The notes beneath the pieces were generated by a model. It was not told the origin of the DNA. It did no database searches and saw only the letters and a list, made by a program, of their open reading frames with translations. This document shows, one piece after another, positions 20,725 through 29,639 of a DNA stretch of 64,000 nt (within the stretch, counting starts at the first letter, position 1; each line of letters starts with the position of its first letter). The stretch is from assembly GCA_030142905.1 (NCBI GenBank), contig JASJOG010000121.1, forward strand, positions 549,001 through 613,000, read 5' to 3'. This DNA comes from Heliopora coerulea. Its lineage: Eukaryota > Cnidaria > Anthozoa > Scleralcyonacea > Helioporidae. The translations under genes and the position numbers were made by a program.

Positions 20725-21780
20725 TTATTCAGCAAAAACCCAAAATGTTTGATCATTCATTTTTAAATCTTTTTTTGCTTTAATTCTGTACTTGATGCTT
20801 TCTCCATTTAGGTTAAAATTTTTTGCAGCAGAATAAAGACTTTTAAAATTGAAAATTTCACCTGTTTCTTTGTTTATAATAATTATTGGTGTTGGTTTTT
20901 TCATTTTTTCTCTGCAATATTTTTCAAACTTTTCATTAGATTTACTAATTTCCAAACCCAGTATTTTTTTAAGGTCATTTTTTTTGGTGACCGGACATTT
21001 TGCCAAACAGATCGTCTGCCGAAAAAAGCGATATTTTGTGGAATATTTTTTCATCAAAAGAACACCCACGTTGTTTGTCAAATGCTTGGGAGATGACTCA
21101 TTTTTCGCCTCTGAACACAACTACCATTGCGTGGGAATTGCAATTCTCATGTGGGCCATTAGCGGTGCATAACCATAACGAAAATTTGTTTGTGTAGCAG
21201 ATGACTCATTTTTGTTTTTTTAGCAGGTAATTGGAACCACACTGGTGTTACAGTTGTGTAGTTGTGATTGTTCTAACGATTGGGAGTTGAAACTGTTAAT
21301 GATGAAACGCGCTTTTAGCCGTGGGCTATAGTGAGCGTGACATGGCTACACTAGTTGTATGCCATGTAGAGTTGAGTGAATGAGTATGAGTCTTTAGTTT
21401 CAGAGTAAATCGTGGAGTATACATTTGTGTTGTGAAGGTGTATTAGTAATTAGCACGAGTGCGATATGGGAATTCAAAACCGACCACCCGGCCTTAGGGT
21501 TTTACCGACAGTTAGATGGCCATGCAGTGTAGAGTTAAATAACGGGGCTATGCTACCATTATTACGCTACTACATTTATGAATGATATTATTCTAATATG
21601 AAAATTTTTGGTATGTGCATGTCAAACTCAAAGAATATAAAAATTCACAAAATATCACTTTTTTCAGCAGACGGTCTGTTCGGGAACCTTTTTTTGTAAG
21701 TTTTATAATATTTTATTTTTTTTTCTTTTGCAATATCTCTCAATTGTTTAATAGTATAATGACTTTGATTGTTAATTTAT
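20725..21780 (-). pseudogene. SAP-like plus NUMOD1-like DNA-binding protein, split by a MITE
   Basis: The N-terminal piece, right of the MITE, reads YTIKQLRDIAKEK, a SAP/Rho-N-like helix-turn-helix pattern (with a slip in a poly-A run). The frame resumes left of the insertion with NDLKKILGLEIS, and then IIIINKETGEIFNFKSLYSA and AKNFNLNGESIKYRIKA. This matches the pattern of the NUMOD1 module found in homing endonucleases and viral regulators. No nuclease motif is seen. The 703-bp insertion (20986-21688) falls between the two parts. DNA binding is likely; the role is unknown. Confidence 0.55.
20986..21688. mobile_element. 703-bp non-autonomous DNA transposon (MITE)
   Basis: Terminal inverted repeats of about 50 bp: the left reads GGTGACCGGACATTTTGCC and continues AACAGATCGTCTGCCGAAAA; the inverted right end reads GGTTCCCGAACAGACCGTCT. 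Both run on into GATATTTTGTG. Base composition is much less AT-biased than the surroundings. T-runs flank both ends, so the target duplication cannot be fixed. No transposase is encoded, and the superfamily is uncertain. Confidence 0.75.
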
Positions 21781-21829
21781 TATATATAAATTTTTATTTA
21801 AGAACAAATTTTTTTTCTTAAAAAACAAA

Positions 21830-22110
21830 AATAAATAAGTTAAAAGTTGGTATTTTTCTTTTCTGAATCTTGTAAATCTTGTATAATTTAATCTCCAAAT
21901 TTATTAAATTTTTAAAGTTTTCCATACAATTACAATTAAAACCATTTAAATTTAAATAATCAAATAGAAAATTATAATATTTAAAGGCAATTTGAAATAA
22001 ATTATAAACATTTTCATGTTTTAGCCAATTATTATATTTTTTATCATTTTTTCTATTTTTAAAGTAATCTAAAATAAATTAAAAAATGTTCATTTATTTT
22101 ATTTATACTG
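21830..22110 (-). other. Open but unassigned AT-rich stretch
   Basis: A minus-strand frame of about 80 codons without a clear ATG includes NNWLKHENVYNLFQIAFKYY. It could be an unstarted fragment of a small gene. Nothing else is seen. Confidence 0.25.
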
Positions 22111-22512
22111 TTATATAAATTTGTAAACTATGAAGCCTCCTGAAATCCCAACCAGAAAAAAAGCAACATTTTGATATTCTTTCATCTCATCTGAAGGTTT
22201 ATAGTAATCCTCCAATTTTGGTTGATTTCCTGCAGATTCACTGTATTCTTTCTCTAAACTTTTCACACGCACAAGAGTTTTTAATGCTGTGTTTGTTTGA
22301 TTTATATCTGCATTTGCATCAGATAATTGTTGTCTTAATCTTTCAATTTCTTCTTTTCTTTTCACATGCTCTTTATCTCTTGCTAATTCTTCCATTGCTT
22401 CATTATGCCTTTTTATCTCATTTTCATATCCAGAATGATTTAATTTTGAAAATAAAAATCCAGCACCTGCAAAAGCAACTGCATTAAAAAGTCCTCCAAT
22501 TACTGTTTCCAT
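22111..22512 (-). CDS. Two-membrane-segment coiled-coil protein
   Basis: An N-terminal hydrophobic segment (METVIGGLFNAVAFAGAGFL) is followed by a long charged coiled coil (HNEAMEELARDKEHVKRKEE, RLRQQLSDANADINQTNTAL). A C-terminal membrane segment (AFFLVGISGGFIVYKF) ends the protein. The frame is fully open. The start ATG at 22512 sits in the AAATAAATG context. The architecture suits a virion membrane or assembly protein. The name and function are unknown. Confidence 0.65.
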   Translation of the reverse strand: METVIGGLFNAVAFAGAGFLFSKLNHSGYENEIKRHNEAMEELARDKEHVKRKEEIERLRQQLSDANADINQTNTALKTLVRVKSLEKEYSESAGNQPKLEDYYKPSDEMKEYQNVAFFLVGISGGFIVYKFI

Positions 22513-22555
22513 TTATTTTTATTTAATTTTTTATTTTGCCCACTTTTTTCGCTTT

Positions 22556-22789
22556 CTAAGATTTGAAAGGATCCGTAGGAAGCCACTTTTTGTCTTGTGC
22601 ATATTTAATTCTAAGTGTTGATAATCCTACAGCTCCTGCCAATTTCAAAGTAGGCACTAAACTAGCCGGAGTTGACAAACCATCACTAAATACTCTTCTT
22701 GTTGTCATTCCAATTCCTACAGCACCCAATGTAATTAGTGTAGAATCATATAATTCATTCATAGCTTCTTTTCTATTCATTTCAGTCAT
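22556..22789 (-). CDS. Small hydrophobic 77-aa protein
   Basis: It starts MTEMNRKEAMNELYD with AAATAAATG at 22789. Two moderately hydrophobic helices follow (STLITLGAVGIGM and LVPTLKLAGAVGLSTL), with a short C-terminus WLPTDPFKS. The frame is open. It is likely a membrane-associated or capsid-internal peptide. No family is recognised. Confidence 0.55.
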   Translation of the reverse strand: MTEMNRKEAMNELYDSTLITLGAVGIGMTTRRVFSDGLSTPASLVPTLKLAGAVGLSTLRIKYAQDKKWLPTDPFKS

Positions 22790-22833
22790 TTATTTATATA
22801 CATAAAAAAATTTTTTATTAAAGCTTTGCTTCC

Positions 22834-23241
22834 TTACAGGTTTTCAATAGAACACCTTGGTGGACTGCTTTGCAGTTTTTTTTTTTCTCTACCTTGAGAG
22901 GTGCTACCGTCATTCTTTTCTTTTACATTATTTACAATTTCTTTTTTGTCTCTTTTATATGAATAATATAACCCTCCAAGTGTGGCAACAAGCATCACAC
23001 TGCCAATAAAATATCTAAAATCCATGTAATCGGTTATTTCTTTTGCAAAACGGACTCTTGCACAGTTTTCTTTGGCCAATTGTTTATTTTCTACTTCACT
23101 TCGCTGTCTTGCCTTTCTTTCTTTTGCTTCTCTTGAAATTTGTGCTAATCTTTTTCCCAATTCTACTTTTCTTGGATCTTTTACTTTATCAACCTTTGGT
23201 TGTTTGTCAGCTTTCACAGTTTGTTCGCTTTGTTTACTCAT
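22834..23241 (-). CDS. Basic protein with one membrane segment
   Basis: A Lys-rich N-terminus (MSKQSEQTVKADKQPK) leads to VELGKRLAQISREAKERKAR, a strongly helical basic region, then a transmembrane stretch YFIGSVMLVATLGGLYYSY and a charged tail. The start is in AAATAAATG context at 23241. The palindrome at 22864 is near the 3' end and appears to have altered the C-terminal residues (KKKLQSSPPRC). The gene is otherwise open. It may be a minor virion protein. Confidence 0.6.
   Translation of the reverse strand: MSKQSEQTVKADKQPKVDKVKDPRKVELGKRLAQISREAKERKARQRSEVENKQLAKENCARVRFAKEITDYMDFRYFIGSVMLVATLGGLYYSYKRDKKEIVNNVKEKNDGSTSQGREKKKLQSSPPRCSIENL
22864..22876. repeat. Palindrome ACTGC-TTT-GCAGT
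   Basis: Five-base arms and a three-base loop, at the 3' end of the basic membrane-protein gene. It is the complement of the copy at 23361-23373. Confidence 0.5.
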
Positions 23242-23360
23242 TTATTTATCCTCTTATTTTTTTATTTAAAATTTATTAAAAGTTAACACAAGTCTATTTA
23301 AAATTAATTACAAGTTTATTTAAAATTTACTATAAATAAATTTTAAATAAACCTAAAAGT

Positions 23361-23373
23361 ACTGCAAAGCAGT
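23361..23373. repeat. Palindrome ACTGC-AAA-GCAGT
   Basis: It lies between the basic membrane-protein gene and fibre gene A in otherwise very AT-rich sequence (23242-23404), where no gene is seen. It is the third member of the set with 18625 and 22864. Confidence 0.5.
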
Positions 23374-23404
23374 TCAAGTAAATCCTTAAAACGGTCCTTC
23401 CAGG

Positions 23405-24386
23405 TTACAAATAATTTCTAATAGATTCATCAAAATCTACATTAAATTTTTTACATAATGCAACATGATTTATTAAAATTTCTTTTTCTTTTATTTTTCT
23501 TTCAGTTAATATAGAAGTGAAAAAAAACTCTCCTTCAAATATAAAAGAATTTTTTAAATTTCAGATCCAAAAATTAAATTATTTGTTCCACTTGTTATTG
23601 CTCGAGATGTAAAATGTATAATTGATTTATTTGTTTTTGGATTACTTTCCGCATCAATATGAACACTTATGCAATGGACTTTGTATTTTTCAAAAATATT
23701 TGTTTTAATTGGAAAAAAAATTTGATCTATCTCGTAATAGTCTGTTCCTCCACCATATATAACAAATTTATTTTTATTTTTATATCCAAATCCTCTCCAA
23801 TTATTTTGATCTGTATTTTTATTTCCCATTAATATTGTCATTTTGTCAGTATTGTAAGAATAATCCAAAATTAAATAAACAAGGAAAAAATTTAAATAAT
23901 CTTTTTTCCTGATTGAGTATTGATATTTAAATTTAAACTCATTTTGTCATGAATTCCGTCAAAGTATAAAATTTTTTTATTTGAATCAAAACTGGAATTT
24001 TTTAAAATAGGTTGTTTCAATTTGTTGGTTTCTGTAAAATTTTCACCTGAAATTTTTGATTGATTATACCAAATATCTGTTCTGTCATATTCTAAATAAC
24101 TTGTTAGATCGTAAATTTCACCATAAAAATTAAAATCCGAATTTAATATGTAACTTTGAATAAGGTTTAATTGGTGAGCAGTATTTTTGGTTTTGTTGTC
24201 AACATATTTCTTCCTAGTTAAATGTGTATTTTCTGTTGGATCTGAATTTTTAATAATTTTATGGTTTCCCATATTAATATCACCTGTCATTGTACCACCT
24301 GTTAAAGATAATTTTTTATCAAATTCGTTTAAAATGAAATTTTTTCTTTTTGAACTAAAATCATCATCATTAAATATAACACTCAT
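23405..24386 (-). pseudogene. Fibre-like protein A, frameshifted
   Basis: The start at 24386 is in AAATAAATG context. One fibre repeat (LSLTGGTMTGDINMGNHKI ... KKYVD) is followed by a coiled linker and a beta-rich C-terminal domain (GEIYDLTSYLEY, KILYFDGIHDKMSL, VIYGGGTDYYEI, IIHFTSRAITS). The end resembles fibre B, with KEKEILINHVALC. Frames change near 23880 and 23560. The GGTMTGDINMG repeat resembles phage and virus tail-fibre shaft repeats. A receptor-binding fibre role is inferred. Confidence 0.6.
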
Positions 24387-24391
24387 TTATT

Positions 24392-25812
24392 TTATATATT
24401 TATAGGATTATGATCGACATTGTATAAATTACAAAGAACATAATGATAAAACAAAATTTCTTTTTCTGTCATTTTTTCGTGTTTTAAAATTGAAAAGAAA
24501 GATATTGATCCATCAAAAGGTGAATTTGTGTTGTTTTTTATATCACCAATTGTTAAAGTTGTATCTCCTAAAACAGTCTTAGCTGTAAAAGATGTTAACT
24601 TTTTTCCATGACAATAAACACTACTTTTATCATTATTTGCTGTTGTATACACATCCCAATGAATACTCAAACATATCCATTTATTCAAAACTCCAGCATT
24701 GGCTTTTGATTGAAAAGCAGCAATTGGTGTCTTATGATTTACAGGATTTTAACCAATACAGATAAAATTAGCACTATCTCCAGCAATAACTAATTCTTTT
24801 GTAGTTGGATTTGCAAAACAAACAAATCTGTCAAAACCCCCATTATCATGTCCAAAAATTCCTCCTTTTAACTAATCACTTCCAGATGAAGGAACAGAAT
24901 TCAATTTATAAACAACAAAAACATTTACAATATCTTTTTTTCCTGATATCGGATTAATGTTGGAATCTGAAATCATTCTATTGTTATTAAATTTTAAAAA
25001 ATATTTATTATCTTCCTTTTCACTTTCTAAACACAAGGAAGGTTGAAGATTTTTTGTTGTTGGTTTAAAATTGTTTCCTTCAATTCCATAATCAATTATT
25101 TCTTTTACTTTTCCACCATTTCTTTCAAACAACAAATCATAGATCGAATTATATTCAACAAAATATAAATTATGAAATTTCAAAGAAAAATTATCTTTCA
25201 ACACTGAAAAACCAACATCCTTTTTGAGAATGTTTAAATTATCATCCACATATTTTTTTTCTAGCCATATTATTGTCATCTGTGGGATCCTCCGTCATGG
25301 GGATTTTATTTGAACCCATATCAATATCACCCAGCATTGTTCCACCAGTCAGAGATAGTTTTTTAGAATCTTGATAATCTATGTATTTTTTTCTTGCTAA
25401 ATGTTTTTCACGTGTAGGATCTGAGGTTGTTATAATTTTATTATTTCCCGACATTATTCCACCAGTCAGATAATTTTCTAGAATCTTGATCATCCACATA
25501 TTTTTTTTGACAAAGGTCTTTATCGCTCACAGGATTCGAATTTGTTAAAATTTTATTATTTCCCATGCTTATATTTCCTGTCATTGTGCCTCCTGTTTTT
25601 GATAGAAATGCTGAAGTTCCTCCTCTACTGCTTGCAACTTTGTCATCTACATATTTTTTTCTTTCCAAATGTGCATTTGCCATAGGATCAACTGATGTTA
25701 TGATATGGTGTGATCCCATGTTAATATCTCCTGTCATATCCCCTCCTGTAGTAGACAGCTTTCCTGTTACATCACATTCATGTTTGCTTTCATATCCATA
25801 AAATAAACTCAT
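24392..25812 (-). pseudogene. Fibre-like protein B with four shaft repeats
   Basis: From 25812 the protein has GGDMTGDINMGSHHI, GGTMTGNISMGNNKI, GGIMSGNNKI (shortened) and GGTMLGDIDMGSNKI. Each is followed by a DP..KKYVD unit, giving a period of about 40 residues. A globular beta-rich head follows (SLCLESEKEDNKYFLKF, VFVVYKLNSVPSSGSD, GGFDRFVCFANPT, CLSIHWDVYT), ending HYVLCNLYNVDHNP. Frameshifts or stops are at about 25450, 25260, 24870 and 24750. It is paralogous to fibre A next door. It was probably a trimeric adhesin of the particle. Confidence 0.65.
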
Positions 25813-26442
25813 CTATTTAATAATAATTTCCAATAAAACATTTCCAACAGTCGATAAATTATTTCCTTCTACTTTGAATATTAATTCATTATAAATTCCA
25901 CTTGATAGTTTAATTCCTCCTGTTTCTTCAGGTGGATAAATTTTCGAGACACTGCCTTTTAATGTTTGTTCAGATTCAATTGGAACTTGAATAAGTACAT
26001 TAATTATTTTACCATTTACGAAATTTTTACTTTTATCAATCATATTACAGCATATGTTTACATATTCCAAGTTGTTATTAATATTTACTACATTGTCGCT
26101 TTCTGTTGAAGTATTTGCTTGTTTTACTTTATTCTTGGAAAATCCTATGATTGGTCCAAATGTTTTCAAATATGTTTTATCCGATTTTATTGTGCATTTT
26201 CCAGAAAAATCAATTTGTTCCAGTTCAATTGCGCCGACATTTTCTAATTCAGTTTTTAAAATATCAAAGGTATAATATCCATCTTTGAAGTCAATTTTTC
26301 TATTATCATAAGTATAATGATGAATATTTTTATATAAATTATTAAAATTCCAAAATATACTTACTGATTTTACAAACATTTTATTACAATTAGTTAATAT
26401 AAGTGGCTCGTCTAATGGAATTATTTTTTTCTGAGTTTTCAT
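25813..26442 (-). CDS. Penton-like minor capsid candidate, 209 aa, intact
   Basis: The frame is open from MKTQKKIIPLDEPLILTN to LLEIIIK and is predicted to be almost all beta strands. Features are SVSIFWNFNNLY, KDGYYTFDILKTELENVG, FGPIIGFSKNK, a central VNINNNLEYVNICCNMID and the final GNVLLEI. Length and strand pattern fit a single-jelly-roll capsid vertex protein. The start is one base from the fibre B stop. Assignment is by fold impression and context, not by a diagnostic motif. Confidence 0.5.
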   Translation of the reverse strand: MKTQKKIIPLDEPLILTNCNKMFVKSVSIFWNFNNLYKNIHHYTYDNRKIDFKDGYYTFDILKTELENVGAIELEQIDFSGKCTIKSDKTYLKTFGPIIGFSKNKVKQANTSTESDNVVNINNNLEYVNICCNMIDKSKNFVNGKIINVLIQVPIESEQTLKGSVSKIYPPEETGGIKLSSGIYNELIFKVEGNNLSTVGNVLLEIIIK

Positions 26443-26479
26443 CTTTTGTGATGAAGATTTTTAAAGATATTGTCATTTA

Positions 26480-26766
26480 TTTTATAATATATATTTTGAT
26501 AATAAAATTCCACCAATTATTGATAAAGATAAAACAATTGAATTATCACCTGTAGGGGCTGTGGTTGTTGGTGTAGTTGTAGTAACAGCTTTGCTGCTAA
26601 AGTTTTTTACCATGTACAGAAGGTTTTTGAGGTTTATCATCTAATTTTTCTAATTCTATGTTGTGTGGGTCTTTGACCCGTAATAATTTAAATTTTTATT
26701 AATTCCAAAAACCATATTTTTATCAGAAACTTTTAATTTATTATTATAACCATCGATAGGATTTTT
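26480..26766 (-). other. Fragmentary ORF with Thr-rich linker and membrane segment
   Basis: The minus-strand frame near 26480-26620 reads a Thr/Pro-rich stretch (VTTTTPTTTAPTGD) followed by a hydrophobic segment SIVLSLSIIGGILLSK. The part at 26640-26766 continues with stops. It may be a small membrane protein or the decayed C-terminus of the 402-aa protein upstream. Confidence 0.3.
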
Positions 26767-27975
26767 TTAAATTATTAAACTGCTTGGAATTAACCATAAA
26801 GTTGGACTTATAGCAGTATTTAAAACTACATTAGTTGACGAAATTGCTTGATTCATATTATTAATCAATGTTGATGTATCATAATTTATTATAGAATCTT
26901 CAACAGTTTGCCTAAAAACTTTTTGTGTTTCTAATGCTGAAGCTCTTGGCCCAAAAATACTTTGTCTAGTTCTAGCTTGTGCTCCAAAAATTGCATAAAG
27001 ATATGCTTCGATGCTCTGATTTAATAATTCTGTTCCCTTGATAGTTAATCCATTTGACATTCTAGGTATAAATTTTTTATAATCATTTTGAGTGTCTCTA
27101 ATTTGCCCTGGACCATATTGATAGGTTGTGTGTGGATCTGTACCTACAGTGTCTTGTCCTAAATGTTCATTTTTATAATGTAAAATTTCTTGCCATGTCC
27201 ACTTTGGATAATGATCTTTTAAAAAAATTGCATTAAATGTATTCAAAATTGAAAAGTCTCCAGTTTGAAAGTGTCTCATAATTCTTCTGACTGTAAAATA
27301 TAAATGAAATCTAATAAATGAAGTAATTTGTTTTGGAACATCTGAACTAAATAATAAATGTTGTATCGAAATTCCACAGCCATAAGATGCTATCCATGTT
27401 CCTATAATGCTTTGAAAATAAGGTTCTTTCAGTGACCATTTTGCAGTATCATTTGTTGTTATATTTAATCTGGATAAATTGCTTTGAAAATAATCTGTAT
27501 TGTTTACATAAATTCTAAACTGATTAATAGGATAACTTAAAACATACTGTGTTGGGAAATTATCCCAATAATATTTACCTGTATAATCAACATGTCTTTT
27601 TCCTCTTGGTAATTCTTGCACAGTTCCTCCAATTTTCCAAATTTTTGGAAAGTGGGCAGAACGCCTGCTGTTGCTGTGTTCAACAGGTTTATTAATATAA
27701 AGATATTTTGTCATATTTGGATCATTTTTAAAAGTATCTGAGGAAATATCAGTTTGTATAACATCATTATTAATATAATAGATTTTTGCTCCATTAAAAC
27801 TTACATCTTTTGTATAATCTTGCGTGAAGTTAAACCTTCGCAAATCTGCATAAGGATATTTTTTTAAAAAATTTTCTTTTAATTTTTTATATACAATTTT
27901 TAGTTCTTTCTTAACAAGATCATAATATTTTCCATAAAATTTTTTTGAAGCTTCTTCCACCATTTTTTGATTCAT
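26767..27975 (-). CDS. 402-aa conserved-looking protein, candidate major capsid protein
   Basis: This is the largest intact ORF of element 3. The N-terminal 100 residues are charged and helical (KKFYGKYYDLVKKELKIVYK). The middle is mixed (SYPINQFRIYVNN, GTWIASYGCGISIQHLLF, FHLYFTVRRIMRHF). The C-terminal part has ARTRQSIFGPRASALETQKVF and ends in hydrophobic residues. It sits upstream of the penton-like and fibre genes and is divergent from the integrase. Since no other ORF is large enough, it is the best candidate for the main shell protein, but no double-jelly-roll signature was recognised. Confidence 0.45.
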   Translation of the reverse strand: MNQKMVEEASKKFYGKYYDLVKKELKIVYKKLKENFLKKYPYADLRRFNFTQDYTKDVSFNGAKIYYINNDVIQTDISSDTFKNDPNMTKYLYINKPVEHSNSRRSAHFPKIWKIGGTVQELPRGKRHVDYTGKYYWDNFPTQYVLSYPINQFRIYVNNTDYFQSNLSRLNITTNDTAKWSLKEPYFQSIIGTWIASYGCGISIQHLLFSSDVPKQITSFIRFHLYFTVRRIMRHFQTGDFSILNTFNAIFLKDHYPKWTWQEILHYKNEHLGQDTVGTDPHTTYQYGPGQIRDTQNDYKKFIPRMSNGLTIKGTELLNQSIEAYLYAIFGAQARTRQSIFGPRASALETQKVFRQTVEDSIINYDTSTLINNMNQAISSTNVVLNTAISPTLWLIPSSLII

Positions 27976-28003
27976 TGTTTATTTTTACAATATTAAAAAA
28001 TAA
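27976..28003. promoter_or_regulatory. 28-bp divergent intergenic region
   Basis: Only 28 AT-only or nearly AT-only bases separate the start codons of the 402-aa gene (minus) and the integrase (plus). Any bidirectional promoter must be tiny or overlap coding sequence. The plus start is preceded by AAAAAATAA, the shared element 3 start context. Confidence 0.4.
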
Positions 28004-29129
28004 ATGAAAGATAAAGACAGCTTTGCTGACGTGTTTGTTATTGAACAAGAGTTAAGAGACATTTACTACAACCCAGAAACAGGTTATCAATCTGCGGAAA
28101 GACTTTATCAAAAAGCAAAAGAAAAGGTATTAAACGTTAGTAGAAAAATTGTGCAAGACTGGTTAAAAACACAAAATACTTTTACAAGATACAAACCAAT
28201 TGTTAGGAAACATAAATTCCAAAGAACATTTGTCAAAGATTTAGCTGATCAAATACAAATGGATTTGGTTGATATGGGAAAATATAAAAACCAGAATAAA
28301 GGATATTATTGGATATTGTCAGCTGTTGAAATTTTAAGTAGATATGTATTCGCTATTCCTGTTTACAGAAAAGATACTAAAAACATGACAAAAGCAGTGG
28401 ATAAATTATTAAAACAATTTAAAGAAAGATTTGTGAAATACCCAAAAGTCACTCAATTTGATGAAGGAAAAGAATTTTACAATGTAGGTGTAAAAGAACT
28501 ATTGAAAAAAACATAATGTTGAATATTTTTCTACAAACTCTGATAGAAAAGCAGCTATAGTTGAAAGATTTAACAGAACTCTAAAAACATCCATGTGGAA
28601 ATATTTCTATAGCAAGGGAACTTATAATTGGATTAACCATGTAGATGAACTTGTAGATAATTATAACCATACTAAACACAGTAGTATATTAATGAAACCT
28701 GCTGATGTGAACAAGTCTAACAAAGACCAAGTGTGGATTACACTATATGGTTACCCATTAGGAGATTTACCTATACCTAAATTCAGAATTGGTGATACTG
28801 TTAGAATTTCTAAATATAAGAATATCTTTACTAAAGGTTATGAAGCTAATTTTACAGAAGAAATTTTTAAAATTGTAAAAGTATTTAGAGGTGATCCAAA
28901 CATGTATGAAATAGAAGATCATGAGGGAGAACCAATTATTGGAAAATTTTATGAACAGGAATTATCAGCCGTGGATAAAAAAGATGATATATATAGAGTT
29001 GAGAAAATATTAAAAAAGAAAAAAGTCAATGGAAAAAATATGGTGTTGGTAAAGTGGTTAGGCTATGACAATAAACATAATTCTTGGTTACTAGAAGAAA
29101 ATATTCAAAACATTGAAGATGATAAATAA
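28004..29129 (+). pseudogene. Retroviral-type integrase with C-terminal chromodomain
   Basis: The start MKDKDSFADVF is in AAATAAATG context. The DDE core is QIQMDLVDMG (first Asp), VTQFDEGKEFYN (second Asp) and KAAIVERFNRTLK (Glu), with about 34 residues between the last two. A one-base slip in the A-run at 28504-28511 breaks the frame between Asp 2 and Glu. The C-terminal part has the FRIGDTVRI barrel and GKFYEQELS, followed by a chromodomain (VEKILKKKK, LVKWLGYDNKHNSW). Polinton integrases commonly carry such a domain. It is otherwise well preserved. Confidence 0.85.
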
Positions 29130-29147
29130 AATAAAATAAACAAATAA

Positions 29148-29187
29148 ATGTCTGAAGGTTTTGATGATATTGAAATGAAGAAGAAGA
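29148..29187 (+). pseudogene. 5' end of a further element 3 gene, truncated
   Basis: The ORF starts MSEGFDDIEMKKK in the AAATAAATG context 18 bases after the integrase stop. It is cut off at about 29187, where element 1 repeat sequence (AGACAAACTTGTGTG) begins. This marks the right break of element 3. Confidence 0.5.
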
Positions 29188-29370
29188 GACAAACTTGTGT
29201 GATGAAAACCAAAGTGTGTTATATTATATGATGATAGTTGTGAATCATTGAGAAGATGTTAGACAAACTCGTGTGATGAAAACCAAAGTGTATTATTATA
29301 TGATGATAATTGTGAATCATTAAGAAGATGTTAGACAAACTTGTGTGATGAAAACCAGAGTGTTATAATT
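29187..29370. repeat. 72-74-bp tandem repeat at the element 1 junction
   Basis: Units start at 29187, 29261 and 29333 (last partial), each AGACAAACT.GTGTGATGAAAA. A single related copy exists in element 2 near 48918 (AGACAAAACTTGTTGTGTGA). The expansion is specific to element 1 and abuts element 3. Confidence 0.75.
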
Positions 29371-29639
29371 TAATAAAAAAACTGTTTACTCGCTTTGCTT
29401 CTTGTGGCATTTTCTTTGATCGATGGTGTTCAAAATTAAATCCCGAAATATTGTTTACGAAATATGTGTTTCAAACAGTTGTTTTTGTGGGCTATTTTTA
29501 TAACATTTTGTTGAATAAATTATAGAGTTTATGAAATTTTAATGAATGCTCATATGGACATGCATGATTGTTATATTCTTGTTATACATACGAGATATGA
29601 GATGTGAAACAATCAAAAGTAACAGAATTATGAAAACGT

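Larger units (their letters stand above)
16440..29187 (-). mobile_element. Element 3: divergent PolB/integrase virus-like element, fragment
   Basis: It contains PolB, an integrase with chromodomain, two fibre-like proteins, a penton-like protein and several small membrane proteins, none matching elements 1 and 2. All genes but the integrase are on the minus strand. No terminal inverted repeats were found at either edge, and the last ORF at 29148 is cut off where element 1 resumes, so this is a truncated fragment. No packaging ATPase or protease is visible. Element 2 sequence corresponding to about 47220-48900 is missing from element 1 at this place, so insertion went with a deletion. Confidence 0.7.

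Noticed and set aside
23405..25812. Bacterial phage contamination because of tail-fibre-like repeats
   Set aside because: The genes are embedded with PolB and a chromodomain integrase in AT-rich DNA inside a Polinton; no phage or bacterial gene is nearby.
29187..29370. Tandem repeats as a possible CRISPR array
   Set aside because: Units are contiguous 72-74-bp tandem duplications without distinct spacers, in eukaryotic DNA, with no cas genes.
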